Notes under the pieces: model-generated | Seen by the model: only the letters and a program-made list of their open reading frames with translations | The model's database searches: none | Told to the model about the DNA's origin: nothing | In this document: positions 55,140 through 63,938 of the stretch, piece by piece | How positions within the stretch are numbered: position 1 is the first letter of the stretch | How the letters are laid out: each line of letters starts with the position of its first letter | Program-made: the position numbers and the translations under genes | Origin: Bacillus dicomae | GTDB lineage: Bacteria; Bacillota; Bacilli; Bacillales; Bacillaceae_G | Assembly (NCBI RefSeq): GCF_006494425.1 | Contig: NZ_VHIV01000004.1 | Span: forward strand, 124,001 to 188,000 | Reading direction: 5' to 3' | DNA length: 64,000 bases

Positions 55140-56951
55140 TTAGTTTTTTAGATTAACTTTATTATTTGCAATGTCTAATAATCGTTCCCTTATTTCTTCT
55201 TTATCCATTCCCTCAAAATCATTCATAAATTCTCTTAAAATTTCTTGGTCCATTAAAACAGCTTTTCCTATATGAATTTTAGGGAATATTTGCTCTGGAT
55301 GAATCTCACCTTCATTTAATAACTCTTCATACATTTTTTCACCTGGCCTTAATCCAGTAAATTCAATTCCAATTTCTTCAATAGAGTAACCTGAAAGTGT
55401 AATTAAATTTTTAGCTAAGTCTACAATCTTTACTGGATCACCCATATCGAGAACAAATAATTCTCCGCCTCTAGCTAATGTACCAGCTTGAATTACTAAC
55501 CTAGAAGCTTCTGGTATTGTCATGAAGTATCGAATCATATCAGGATGAGTGACAGTTACAGGTCCGCCCTTTTGAATTTGCTTCTTAAATAGCGGGATTA
55601 CACTTCCCCTACTTCCAAGGACATTACCAAATCTAACCGCGACAAAACGTGTACTAGTACTAACGGCTGCCATATGCTGAACAAGCATTTCTGCAAATCG
55701 CTTTGTCGCTCCCATTACATTCGTAGGGTTTACTGCTTTATCAGTAGAAACCATTACAAATGTATTTACCTTAAATGTATCAGCTGCTTCTGCAACATTT
55801 TTTGTACCAAAGATATTGTTTTTTACAGCCTCTTCAGGATTACGCTCCATTAAAGGTACATGTTTATGTGCAGCAGCGTGGTATACGATGTATGGTTGAT
55901 GCTTTTCAATTATTTCGAAAATCTTATTTCGATCTTGTACATCAGCAATTTCTGTCGTAATTTCAACCGTATCCTTATAGGTAACTCTCATTTCCATCTC
56001 AATATTATAGATACTGTTCTCACCATGTCCTAAAAGAACAATTTTAGCTGGTTTATATTTCATCACTTGACGACAAATTTCTGAACCAATTGATCCACCA
56101 GCGCCCGTTACTAAGATCGTTTTTCCTGTAATCTTTTCTCCAATTCCAGCATCATCTAACTGAATCGGTTCTCTTCCTAATAAATCTTCCACTTGTACAT
56201 CACGGAATTCATTTACAGAAACTTTTCCATCCAAAAGATCTTCAAGCATTGGTACAATTTGTGTTTTTGCTTTTGTTTTTCTACACTTCTCAAAAATCTC
56301 ATTTATTTTCCCTCTATTTAATGAAGGGATTGCGATAATAATATGTTCTATATCATTATCTTCTACAATTTCTTGAATATGATTTGTTGTACCAACAACC
56401 GGCACATTATAAATCTCCAATTTTTGCTTATTTCTATCATCATCAACAAACGCAATTGGATACAAATCCGCTTCTTTATTATGTTGTAATTGACGCACTA
56501 CCATTGTCCCTGCTGAACCAGCACCAATAATTAATGTTCGTTTTTTATCAGTAGCTTTTGTAATATATGTATCACGGAACATACGCCATACGAAGCGAGA
56601 ACCGCCAATTAATAATAAATGCAACATCCATGCGATTGCTAAAATTCGAACATAAATATCGTGATTAATAATTTGTTGAACAATTGCTGTTACAATAATA
56701 GAAAGTGTAATTGCTTTAAATATTTGCTTTAATTCTCCAATGCTTGCATATTCCCACGCCTTGTTATAAAGCTTATAAATAGCAGCAAAAATATGATGAC
56801 TACACAATAATGTAATAGAACTAATAACTACTGTTGTAGGAATTTTGCTTAATACATTGGGATGTATAAACCAATAACTTAAATACACGGCAGTTAATAC
56901 TATAAATGAATCTAATAAAATTAATAACGAGAGCCGTTTTCGATAACTCAA
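55140..56951 (-). CDS. Membrane UDP-GlcNAc 4,6-dehydratase (PglF/EpsC/CapD family)
   Basis: Four N-terminal helices (~10-120), a Rossmann domain (IIGAGSAGTMVVRQL), then the SDR dehydratase (VTGAGGSIGSEICRQ, STDKAVNPTNVMGATKR with Met-x3-Lys as in the large membrane class, and FTGLRPGEKMYEELL). 603 residues. First step of the diacetylbacillosamine-type branch. Like CapD of S. aureus and EpsC of B. subtilis in build. Confidence 0.92.
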   Translation of the reverse strand: MSYRKRLSLLILLDSFIVLTAVYLSYWFIHPNVLSKIPTTVVISSITLLCSHHIFAAIYKLYNKAWEYASIGELKQIFKAITLSIIVTAIVQQIINHDIYVRILAIAWMLHLLLIGGSRFVWRMFRDTYITKATDKKRTLIIGAGSAGTMVVRQLQHNKEADLYPIAFVDDDRNKQKLEIYNVPVVGTTNHIQEIVEDNDIEHIIIAIPSLNRGKINEIFEKCRKTKAKTQIVPMLEDLLDGKVSVNEFRDVQVEDLLGREPIQLDDAGIGEKITGKTILVTGAGGSIGSEICRQVMKYKPAKIVLLGHGENSIYNIEMEMRVTYKDTVEITTEIADVQDRNKIFEIIEKHQPYIVYHAAAHKHVPLMERNPEEAVKNNIFGTKNVAEAADTFKVNTFVMVSTDKAVNPTNVMGATKRFAEMLVQHMAAVSTSTRFVAVRFGNVLGSRGSVIPLFKKQIQKGGPVTVTHPDMIRYFMTIPEASRLVIQAGTLARGGELFVLDMGDPVKIVDLAKNLITLSGYSIEEIGIEFTGLRPGEKMYEELLNEGEIHPEQIFPKIHIGKAVLMDQEILREFMNDFEGMDKEEIRERLLDIANNKVNLKN

Positions 56952-57011
56952 TATATCTGTTCCCTTCTTTATATAATTCTTATCTTATTCATAATAAAAA
57001 AGGACATTCTC

Positions 57012-57893
57012 TTATGAATGTACCTCTTCCTTGTTTACAAGTTCCTTCATATACTTCATTAACTCTACATTTAACTCTTCATTTTGAAGTGCCATCTCAA
57101 TCGTCGTCTTAATAAATCCAAACTTTTCACCGACATCATAACGAGTACCTTCAAAATCGTAAGCAAACACACGTTGAATTTCATTTAATCTTTGAATCGC
57201 ATCTGTTAACTGAATCTCTCCACCAGCACCCATCTTTTGATCCTCAAGGAACATAAAGATTTCTGGTGTTAACACATAACGACCCATAATTGCCAAATTA
57301 GATGGTGCTGTTCCTTGCGCTGGCTTTTCTACAAATTGACGTACTTGATAACGACGATCATTTTGCTCAACTGGATCAATAATACCATAACGATGTGTTT
57401 CATTTTCTGGCACTGTTTGTACACCAATAACGGCTGATTGTGTTCCGTCGTATTGATCCATTAATTGACGTAAACATGGTGTTTCTGCTTGTACAATATC
57501 GTCACCAAGTAATACTGCAAATGGCTCGTTACCAATAAATTTACGTGCACACCATACCGCGTGTCCTAAACCCTTAGGTTCCTTTTGTCTTATGTAATGA
57601 ATGTTAATTTTTGAAGAAGCTTGTACTTTTTCAAGTACTTCTAATTTTCCTTTTTCAAGCAAAGTTTGTTCTAACTCAAAAGAATGATCAAAATGATCTT
57701 CAATCGCACGTTTTCCTTTTCCAGTAACAATAATAATATCTTCAATTCCGGATTCTATTGCTTCTTCCACTATGTATTGAATTGTCGGCTTATCGACGAT
57801 TGGTAACATTTCTTTCGGCATCGCTTTCGTCGCTGGTAAAAATCTCGTCCCAAGACCTGCTGCTGGGATAATCGCTTTTCTTACTTTTTTCAA
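57012..57893 (-). CDS. galU: UTP-glucose-1-phosphate uridylyltransferase
   Basis: Makes UDP-glucose. Signature [30 protein letters not shown], then [20 protein letters not shown] and [10 protein letters not shown]. 293 residues. TTG start 57893, eight bases after AGGGGG. It feeds Ugd and GalE in the same locus. First gene after the structured RNA and terminator at 57935-58125. Confidence 0.93.
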   Translation of the reverse strand: MKKVRKAIIPAAGLGTRFLPATKAMPKEMLPIVDKPTIQYIVEEAIESGIEDIIIVTGKGKRAIEDHFDHSFELEQTLLEKGKLEVLEKVQASSKINIHYIRQKEPKGLGHAVWCARKFIGNEPFAVLLGDDIVQAETPCLRQLMDQYDGTQSAVIGVQTVPENETHRYGIIDPVEQNDRRYQVRQFVEKPAQGTAPSNLAIMGRYVLTPEIFMFLEDQKMGAGGEIQLTDAIQRLNEIQRVFAYDFEGTRYDVGEKFGFIKTTIEMALQNEELNVELMKYMKELVNKEEVHS

Positions 57894-57934
57894 TTTTAGT
57901 CCCCCTGCATCCTTTTATTTATATGTAACAATAA

Positions 57935-57981
57935 CAAAAACCCTACCTATAGTGTCATTTGTATAACTCCATAGGTAGAGT
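57935..57981 (-). terminator. Intrinsic terminator upstream of galU
   Basis: Minus strand: CTCTACCTATGG pairs with CTATAGGTAGGG across a 16-nt loop, followed by TTTTTG. It would stop transcription before galU unless overridden. Confidence 0.85.
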
Positions 57982-57997
57982 TTCTATTAGAAATAAA

Positions 57998-58125
57998 TTA
58001 TGGGCATCCAACCCATCCTCACGTCATACTCCCGACGACAAGCGTCTAAGGTAGGTTCGAAATAAAAATTTCTACCCACAGCACGACCGAGTGCCTCCGT
58101 TGATAACGGTTAGGAGGCATCACCA
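57998..58125 (-). ncRNA. Candidate EAR (eps-associated) antitermination RNA
   Basis: A compact run of helices on the minus strand: TGCCTCC/GGAGGCA (58119-58113 with 58098-58092), GGTAG/CTACC (58076-58072 with 58054-58050), GACG/CGTC (58046-58043 with 58037-58034) and ATGGG/CCCAT (58016-58012 with 58004-58000). It is followed at once by an intrinsic terminator. EAR in B. subtilis lies between epsB (kinase) and epsC and makes RNA polymerase resist terminators within eps; this RNA has the same position after the kinase and phosphatase genes. Identification is by position and structure, with partial memory of the family sequence. Confidence 0.7.
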
Positions 58126-58134
58126 ATTCTTTAT

Positions 58135-58902
58135 TTAAAAAATACCGAACAACTTTTTACGACGAATTTGCTCTGGATCTTCTTTATAAATTGCTTTCCC
58201 GCTAATGATTAAATACGGATTCTCTCTTAAATCATTCATAACACTTGCACCGAATTCTTTCTCTATTAGTTCATAGCTTTCTGCTAAATGAAATCCTCTT
58301 GACGTTGTGTTATGTGCATCCGACGCGATCATATGTGTTAAATTATGTTCAACAAGTTGTAGTGAGAATTTTTTAATCTTTTTACCGAATTTACCTAGGA
58401 GACTACCCGCCGTTACTTGTGTTAATGCACCCTTATTAACAAGGTTATATAACTTATCTGGCCGCTCAATTAACTCGGCATTACGTTCAGGATGAACGAT
58501 AATTGGGATCATTCCTTTTACACGTAGTTCATAAAATAGTTGTTCTGCATAACGAGGTACATGATTAGATGGAAATTCAATGAATATGTATTTGTTAGTT
58601 TCATTTAAAGTAACGATTTTACCAGCTTCATAGTCTTCTAATAAATCACCATATAACCTGACCTCTTGCCCCGGTAAAACTTTCAGCGGGATTTCATGTT
58701 GTTGTAATTCATCATTTAATTGCTTCACTTGATGAATAATAGAAGTACGCTCATTTACATATTTTCCATTTTGATGGTGTGGTGTTGCAACAATGGTATG
58801 TATTCCTTCTGACACAGCTTGCTGGGCCATCGCTAAACTATCTGTTACTGTCTGTGCACCATCATCGATACCAGGTAAAATGTGACAATGTAAATCTATC
58901 AT
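58135..58902 (-). CDS. Tyrosine-protein phosphatase (CpsB/YwqE, PHP fold)
   Basis: Mn-dependent phosphatase reversing BY-kinase phosphorylation. DLHCHILPGIDDGAQTV (metal His/Asp, 3-19), ATPHHQNGKY, IIVHPERN and MIASDAHNTTSRGFHL, the PHP signature set. 255 residues. Ninth-bp-scale spacing to the RNA element downstream: the stop lies just before it. ATG follows GGGAGGATGAAAAA. Confidence 0.92.
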   Translation of the reverse strand: MIDLHCHILPGIDDGAQTVTDSLAMAQQAVSEGIHTIVATPHHQNGKYVNERTSIIHQVKQLNDELQQHEIPLKVLPGQEVRLYGDLLEDYEAGKIVTLNETNKYIFIEFPSNHVPRYAEQLFYELRVKGMIPIIVHPERNAELIERPDKLYNLVNKGALTQVTAGSLLGKFGKKIKKFSLQLVEHNLTHMIASDAHNTTSRGFHLAESYELIEKEFGASVMNDLRENPYLIISGKAIYKEDPEQIRRKKLFGIF

Positions 58903-58930
58903 TTTTTCATCCTCCCTCTCTTATAGTAAT

Positions 58931-58976
58931 CTTTTTTCCCTTGAATATGAGACATCTCATATTCAAGGGAAAAAAG
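58931..58976. repeat. Perfect 22-bp palindrome between BY-kinase and phosphatase genes
   Basis: Arms 58931-58952 and 58955-58976 (start CTTTTTTCCCTTGAATATG) are fully complementary. The T6 of the distal arm is the U tract of the adjoining terminator on the minus strand. Confidence 0.85.
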
Positions 58977-58999
58977 GAGATATGTTCTTCCCATATCTC
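58969..58999 (-). terminator. Terminator after the BY-kinase gene
   Basis: Minus strand: GAGATATG pairs with CATATCTC around GGAAGAA, followed by CTTTTTTCCC. The U tract also forms part of the 22-bp palindrome, so the two structures compete. Confidence 0.7.
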
Positions 59000-59009
59000 A
59001 CTCTTTTAA

Positions 59010-59711
59010 TTAATTTGCACCGTAGTAATAATATAAGCCTTGTTCACGTTCACGATCGTTCAGAACAACACCTAACAGTTTACCTTTTGCAGATTCTAAT
59101 AAACCTTTTGCTTTTACTGCTGTTTCTTTCTCTGTCGATTCACTACGAACAACAAGAATAGATGCATCACATACATTTGCCATAATTTGTGCGTCAGTTA
59201 CAGCTAAAATTGGTGGTAAGTCAAAGATAACTAAATCATAAAGGCTATATGCTTGTGCAAGTAGTTCTTGCATCGATTTTGAGCCTAATAATTCTGCTGG
59301 ATTTGGTGGGATTGGACCACAAGCTAAAAAGTGTAAATTATCAACTGATGTTGTTTGTACACATTTTTCTAAACGTTCACTATGCGTTAATACGTTCGTC
59401 AATCCGAAAATATTATCTACTTGAAACATTTGGTGCATCGCTGGTTTACGCATATCTGCATCAATTAATAATACTTTCTTTCCTTGTTGGGCAAACACGA
59501 CTGCCATATTCGCTGTTGTCGTTGTTTTCCCTTCACTTGGGTTTGCAGATGTTACCATTAATGAATGTAAATTTGTATCAACAGCTGCAAACTCAACATT
59601 CGTTCGAATATTACGATATTGTTCTGAAATTGGTGATTTCGGTTGTTGATGAGCAATTAATTGACGACGTTGACGATGATTCTTCTTCTTTTTAAATAAA
59701 TTAAGAGCCAA
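59010..59711 (-). CDS. Tyrosine kinase (BY-kinase, CpsD/YwqD/EpsB type)
   Basis: Cytoplasmic BY-kinase controlling chain length and export. Walker A SANPSEGKTTTTANMA (~55-70), Walker A' LLIDADMRKP, Walker B LVIFDLPP, and a C-terminal tyrosine cluster (YYYY near the end). 233 residues. TTG start 59711, inside the 3' end of the modulator gene (11-nt overlap), GAGGGG nine bases before. Activated by the modulator encoded just upstream. Confidence 0.92.
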   Translation of the reverse strand: MALNLFKKKKNHRQRRQLIAHQQPKSPISEQYRNIRTNVEFAAVDTNLHSLMVTSANPSEGKTTTTANMAVVFAQQGKKVLLIDADMRKPAMHQMFQVDNIFGLTNVLTHSERLEKCVQTTSVDNLHFLACGPIPPNPAELLGSKSMQELLAQAYSLYDLVIFDLPPILAVTDAQIMANVCDASILVVRSESTEKETAVKAKGLLESAKGKLLGVVLNDREREQGLYYYYGAN

Positions 59712-60444
59712 TTGTTTGTCCCCTCACTTTTCTTGATGATGGAGCGTGTGATTTCACGTTCATTGTTTCTTCATCCATACGAGCTACAATACCTAACACT
59801 GGTAAACCAAGTAAGTTTTCTACATCTTCTTCTTTTTTCACCGTGTTATCTAAGTATTCTAGTAGGAATGCAAGACCAACCGAAGCCATTAAACCAACAA
59901 CAAAGGCGATTACTACATTTAACATAGGGCGTGGTTTAATCGGAGATTGATTTTCTGCAACTTCTGCTTTAGATAGTACTGTTACGTTATCCACGTTCAT
60001 AATTTTTGCAACTTCACCTTTAAATACATCTGCAGTTGCATTTGCAATATCACGAGCTACTTTTGGATCTTTATCCTCAGCTGTTACAGAAATGACTTGT
60101 GAATCTTTTTCATTCGCAACATTAATCTTCTTCGTTAACGCTTGCGCTGTCATATTTAAATTTAATTTTTCATTTACTTGTTCTAAGATTACTGGGCTTT
60201 TAATAATAACCTTATATGTATTCGTTAATTGAATATTCGTTTGAACTTCACCAGCTTGAAACATCGATCCCTCTTGTTTCTTCTGGTTAACAAGAATTTG
60301 CGTCGAAGATTGATAGATTGGTGTCATAAAGAAGAAGCTAATGATAGCACTTACAATAGCTGCACCAAAGGCGATTACGAGGATCATTGCTAAACGTTTT
60401 TTTAAAATATGAAATAACTCTTTCAAACTAATTGTTTCTTCCAT
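59701..60444 (-). CDS. Chain-length modulator / kinase activator (Wzz, CapA/YwqC/EpsA type)
   Basis: Two membrane helices (~20-42 and ~176-198) around an outside Wzz domain, with the Pro-rich block SPIKPRPMLNVVIAF before the second. C-terminal cytoplasmic tail meant to activate the kinase. 247 residues. Start ATG 60444 (MEETISLKEL), eight bases after GGAGG; the frame open to 60480 has no ribosome site. Confidence 0.9.
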   Translation of the reverse strand: MEETISLKELFHILKKRLAMILVIAFGAAIVSAIISFFFMTPIYQSSTQILVNQKKQEGSMFQAGEVQTNIQLTNTYKVIIKSPVILEQVNEKLNLNMTAQALTKKINVANEKDSQVISVTAEDKDPKVARDIANATADVFKGEVAKIMNVDNVTVLSKAEVAENQSPIKPRPMLNVVIAFVVGLMASVGLAFLLEYLDNTVKKEEDVENLLGLPVLGIVARMDEETMNVKSHAPSSRKVRGQTIGS

Positions 60445-60555
60445 AAGTTCCTCCAACTTTCTAAATTTTACACATAACAAAAATTATAACATATAATCTT
60501 ACATTTTTTTATTTTAGTAATATCTATGTACGATTGTTATTTAAAAACATATATA

Positions 60556-60584
60556 ATCTTACAAAATAATCTTAAATATGACAA
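60556..60584 (-). promoter_or_regulatory. Candidate promoter of the EPS operon
   Basis: Minus strand: TTGTCA (60584-60579), 17-bp spacer, TAAGAT (60561-60556). About 110 nt before the Wzz-type start codon. Confidence 0.5.
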
Positions 60585-60627
60585 CACATTCCATCAATTT
60601 GGCAAAAATTCTATCATATCATATTTG

Positions 60628-60645
60628 TTGTATAATACGATACAA
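60628..60645. promoter_or_regulatory. Operator-like palindrome TTGTAT-N6-ATACAA
   Basis: It lies about 45 bp upstream of the -35 candidate of the EPS operon. No regulator gene is identified. Confidence 0.35.
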
Positions 60646-60661
60646 AATTTTATAACAATTC

Positions 60662-60690
60662 AAAAAAGCTAGTAAAAAAATACCAGCTTC
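60662..60690 (-). terminator. Probable terminator of the standalone kinase gene
   Basis: Minus strand: AAGCT-GGT pairs with AC-TAGCTT, followed by TTTTTTG. Modest stem. Confidence 0.55.
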
Positions 60691-60717
60691 AAAAATTACT
60701 ATTTCACACATTATTTT

Positions 60718-61395
60718 CTAATAATATCCATATTGTTCCTGTTCTTCTCTTTTATCGTTTAATATAACACCAAGTAGTTTTCCGGATGCTTTATCTAATA
60801 TTTGTTTTGCTTTTATTAGTTTATCTTTTTCTGTTTTTTCACTGCGTGCTACTAATATAACTCCATCACACTTATTAGCGAGTATTTGTGCATCTGTAAC
60901 AGCCAATACAGGTGGTGTATCGATCAGAACGATATCAAACATCTTATATGCCTCTAGAAGTAATTCGTCCATTTTACGATACCCAAGTAGCTCTGCTGGG
61001 TTTGGTGGGATTGGACCCGCTGACATAACATATACGTTCTCTATGTCTGTTTTTTGAATACATTGCACAAATGATGCTTGTCCTGATAATAGATTCGTTA
61101 ATCCATTTGGATTGTGTGCAGCGAATAAATTTTGCAATGTTGGCTTACGTAAGTCAGCTCCAATTAACAATACTTTTTTCCCTTGTTGTCCAAAAACAAC
61201 TGCTAGATTAGAAATGGTCGTTGTTTTCCCATCACCTGGATCTGCTGAAGTGACAATGATAGAACGAATATGGTTATCTACAGATGTAAATTCAATATTT
61301 GTACGGATATTACGGTACTGTTCCGCAATGCGTGATTTAGGCTCTTTATTTGTAATTAATTGTCTTAATGGCTTTCTTTTCTTTCTCCCGAACAT
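60718..61395 (-). CDS. Second tyrosine kinase (BY-kinase), without adjacent modulator
   Basis: 225 residues, same build as the kinase at 59010: Walker A SADPGDGKTTTISNLA, Walker A' LLIGADLRKP (Gly in place of the first Asp of the usual LLIDADLRKP), Walker B IVLIDTPP, C-terminal tyrosines (EEQEQYGYY). The start is ATG 61395 (MFGRKKRKP), with AAAGGAGACC before it; the frame open to 61473 has no ribosome site. Separated from the EPS operon by a terminator and promoter, so it is probably its own unit. It may share the modulator. Confidence 0.88.
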   Translation of the reverse strand: MFGRKKRKPLRQLITNKEPKSRIAEQYRNIRTNIEFTSVDNHIRSIIVTSADPGDGKTTTISNLAVVFGQQGKKVLLIGADLRKPTLQNLFAAHNPNGLTNLLSGQASFVQCIQKTDIENVYVMSAGPIPPNPAELLGYRKMDELLLEAYKMFDIVLIDTPPVLAVTDAQILANKCDGVILVARSEKTEKDKLIKAKQILDKASGKLLGVILNDKREEQEQYGYY

Positions 61396-61761
61396 GTCAT
61401 GGTCTCCTTTTTCAGAATACGTCATTTTCCCCTTTTTCTCTTTTATGCTCGATATGCTACGCCAATTTTTCATTTACTTCTACCGTTAAATTTCTCCATT
61501 ACTTTCCTCTACAATCCATCATAACGAATCAGAACAACCTTTGTCCTACCTTACACCTTCTATAATGTGACAACGACTTCTCTATTTTTATCGCGCTATC
61601 ATTTATCTTAATTTCAAGATATTTATAGCGTCATTATATATGAATTTCCATTCATTTACAACAAGATTTCTGATTAATCTGTATTTTAATATTTCGAACA
61701 AACAATACGTTAATTAAAAAAATTCTCCTGCAACATGCAGAAGAATTTTTTTAATTAACAT
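61396..61761. other. 366-bp intergenic region before the standalone kinase
   Basis: Contains the fabZ terminator at the right and a two-part hairpin at 61594-61630 (CGCTAT...ATAGCG enclosing ATCTT/AAGAT). No promoter I would defend and no small gene. Confidence 0.5.
61710..61758 (-). terminator. Terminator of fabZ
   Basis: TTAATTAAAAAAATTCT pairs with AGAATTTTTTTAATTAA, with an inner CTGC/GCAG stem. Confidence 0.92.
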
Positions 61762-62196
61762 CTATTCTTTTTTATCACCAATCGCAAATGTAATTTCAGC
61801 TTCACATGCAACTTCACCATCTACTGTTGCGATTGCTTTTCCTTTTCCGATTGGGCCACGTACACGTGTCATTTCAACTTCTAAGCGAAGTTGATCACCT
61901 GGACGTACTTGTTTTTTGAAACGACAGTTGTCGATACCTGCGAAGAAAGCAAGTCTTCCGCGGTTTTCTTCTTTCTTTAATACCGCAACTGCTCCGACTT
62001 GTGCTAATGCTTCTACAATAAGTACACCAGGCATAACTGCATAGTCAGGAAAGTGCCCGTTAAAGAATTCTTCGTTCGCGGATACATTTTTAATTCCAAC
62101 CGCTCTTTTTCCTTCATCTACTTCTAATATTTTATCAACAAGTAAAAATGGATAACGGTGAGGAATGATTTCTTTAATTTGTTCTATATTTAGCAT
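61762..62196 (-). CDS. fabZ: (3R)-hydroxyacyl-ACP dehydratase FabZ
   Basis: Removes water from 3-hydroxyacyl-ACP in fatty-acid synthesis. [15 protein letters not shown] (10-24) and the active-site His/Glu block [25 protein letters not shown]. 144 residues, full length. ATG 62196 follows AAAGGGGCG. Single gene ended by a strong hairpin. Confidence 0.95.
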   Translation of the reverse strand: MLNIEQIKEIIPHRYPFLLVDKILEVDEGKRAVGIKNVSANEEFFNGHFPDYAVMPGVLIVEALAQVGAVAVLKKEENRGRLAFFAGIDNCRFKKQVRPGDQLRLEVEMTRVRGPIGKGKAIATVDGEVACEAEITFAIGDKKE

Positions 62197-62279
62197 ATAA
62201 CAATCGCCCCTTTTGTAATATTGGTCTTACCACTTGGACATATTGTTTATTATCCCATTTTGTTTATTGTTTGTCATTA

Positions 62280-62444
62280 TAAAGTGAAACTTTAATCAGT
62301 GGGCGCTATTTCCCACTGATTATCAGCCCTCACCAATCGGGCATTTACGGGCAGTTGATTTCCCACCTAACTTTCTTGTATTCACGTAATTTTGAGGCGG
62401 AAGTCTTACTGCCCGTTAATGCGGGGTAAAGTGAAATTTTAATA
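62280..62444. repeat. bcr-like dispersed repeat, about 165 bp
   Basis: Bounded by near-identical direct repeats AAAGTGAAACTTTAAT (62281-62296) and AAAGTGAAATTTTAAT (62428-62443). Inside are a hairpin AATCAGTGGG/CCCACTGATT (62294-62321) and a CGGGC/GCCCG pair farther in. Size, ends and foldability fit the bcr elements of the B. cereus group; the exact class was not checked. Confidence 0.65.
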
Positions 62445-62735
62445 TCTTTTCAGCCCTATATATAAAAAAATGCACACACTCTATTCCCTTAAAATAGCTG
62501 CATATACTTGCAACTGACACGGAGGTAGAAAAGAGTGTATGCCCAGATTAGGGAAAGGCAATATGTATTGAAACATTATTTGCCTTAATGTCGTATTCGA
62601 CTCATTATATTATAAACGTTTTCAAATAAGGAAATATTAAATTTAACCATATATATGAATATTTTACCTATTTCCTTCGTTTTTCTTTATTTTTCTTCTA
62701 TTTTCTCAATAAATCGAAATAAAAAAATAAAAATA

Positions 62736-62768
62736 CAAAAAAAGAACTAAGGTTTATACCTTAGTTCT
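62736..62768 (-). terminator. Terminator of mbl
   Basis: Minus strand: GAACTAAGG pairs with CCTTAGTTC, followed by T7. Confidence 0.9.
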
Positions 62769-62775
62769 CCTTACT

Positions 62776-63777
62776 TTATCGTAATGCACGACGTGGTAAT
62801 TTATCAATATTCTCTAACATAATACCTGTACCAACCGCAACACAGTGCATTGGGTTTTCAGCAATTAATACTGGTACTTTTAGTTCTTCTGCTAGAAGCA
62901 TGTCAATGCCGTGTAGTAAAGCTCCACCGCCTGTTAGAATAACACCGCGGTCGATGATGTCCGCAGATAATTCTGGTGGTGTGCGCTCTAGTACGCCTTT
63001 TGCAGCTTGTACAATAACAGCTGCATTTTCTTTTAATGCTTCTGTAATTTCTTCAGAGCATATTGTAATTGTACGTGGTAAACCTGTTACCATGTCACGT
63101 CCGCGAATTTCAAGCTCTTCACTACGTGCACCTGGGAATACTGTACCAACTTTAATTTTAATATCTTCTGAAGTACGTTCTCCGATTAATAGCTTATACT
63201 TACGTTTAATATAGTTTAAGATCTCCATATCAAACTTATCGCCAGCCATTTTGATAGAGGAAGAGGTAACAATATCACCCATAGATAGTACAGCGATATC
63301 TGTTGTACCTCCACCAATATCAACAACCATGTTACCGCTTGGTTGGAAGATTTCCATACCAGCACCAACAGCGGCTACTTTTGGTTCTTCTTCTAAAAAT
63401 ACTGTTTTACCACCTGAACGTTCAGCAGCCTCACGAATTGCTTTTTGTTCTACTGATGTGATATTTGTTGGACAACAAATTAAAATGCGAGGTTTTGAAA
63501 AGAAGCTCTTTACGTCCAATTTGTTAATGAAATACTTTAACATTGCTTCTGTAATTTCGAAATCTGCGATTACACCATCTTTAAGTGGACGAATTGCTAC
63601 AATATTACCAGGCGTACGTCCCACCATACTTCTTGCTTCTTCACCTACTGCTAATACTTTACCTGTGTTACGATCAATAGCAACAACAGATGGCTCATTT
63701 AATACAATACCTTTACCTTTAACATGGATTAATACGTTAGCCGTACCTAGGTCAATTCCGATATCTCGCGCAAACAT
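62776..63777 (-). CDS. mbl: Cell-shape protein Mbl (MreB-like actin)
   Basis: Filament-forming actin homologue guiding lateral wall synthesis. FARDIGIDLGTANVLIHVKGKG at the start, VVDIGGGTTDIAVLSMG (phosphate 2), LTGGGALLHGID (adenosine loop). 333 residues from ATG 63777, matching B. subtilis Mbl; the open frame to 63804 adds nine residues and has no ribosome site. Follows spoIIID on the same strand, as in B. subtilis. Confidence 0.95.
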   Translation of the reverse strand: MFARDIGIDLGTANVLIHVKGKGIVLNEPSVVAIDRNTGKVLAVGEEARSMVGRTPGNIVAIRPLKDGVIADFEITEAMLKYFINKLDVKSFFSKPRILICCPTNITSVEQKAIREAAERSGGKTVFLEEEPKVAAVGAGMEIFQPSGNMVVDIGGGTTDIAVLSMGDIVTSSSIKMAGDKFDMEILNYIKRKYKLLIGERTSEDIKIKVGTVFPGARSEELEIRGRDMVTGLPRTITICSEEITEALKENAAVIVQAAKGVLERTPPELSADIIDRGVILTGGGALLHGIDMLLAEELKVPVLIAENPMHCVAVGTGIMLENIDKLPRRALR

Positions 63778-63938
63778 TCCCGTTTTTTCCTCCTCGATAT
63801 TCAAAATCAGGTTACACCCGAATTCTTTTACACCTAATTTCTGATTTTATCATAAATTTAACAGAAACGTAATATTCGCAAAAAGAATTCTTCTGAAAAA
63901 TATTACCGAATTCAAACGGAATGTTTGCGATCGCACCT

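Larger units (their letters stand above)
62197..62775. other. 579-bp intergenic region, fabZ / mbl
   Basis: Carries a ~165-bp bcr-like repeat (62280-62444) and the mbl terminator. Between them, GCACACACTC near 62475 and GAGTGTATGC near 62537 are near-complementary across ~60 nt. In B. subtilis flhO and flhP lie between mbl and fabZ; they are absent here. Confidence 0.6.

Noticed and set aside
59249-59695. 148-codon open frame on the + strand
   Set aside because: It lies wholly antisense to the BY-kinase gene, has no ribosome site and an implausible composition.
63251-63844. 197-codon open frame on the + strand
   Set aside because: Antisense shadow of mbl; the Ser/Pro/Ile-rich product is typical of reversed coding sequence.
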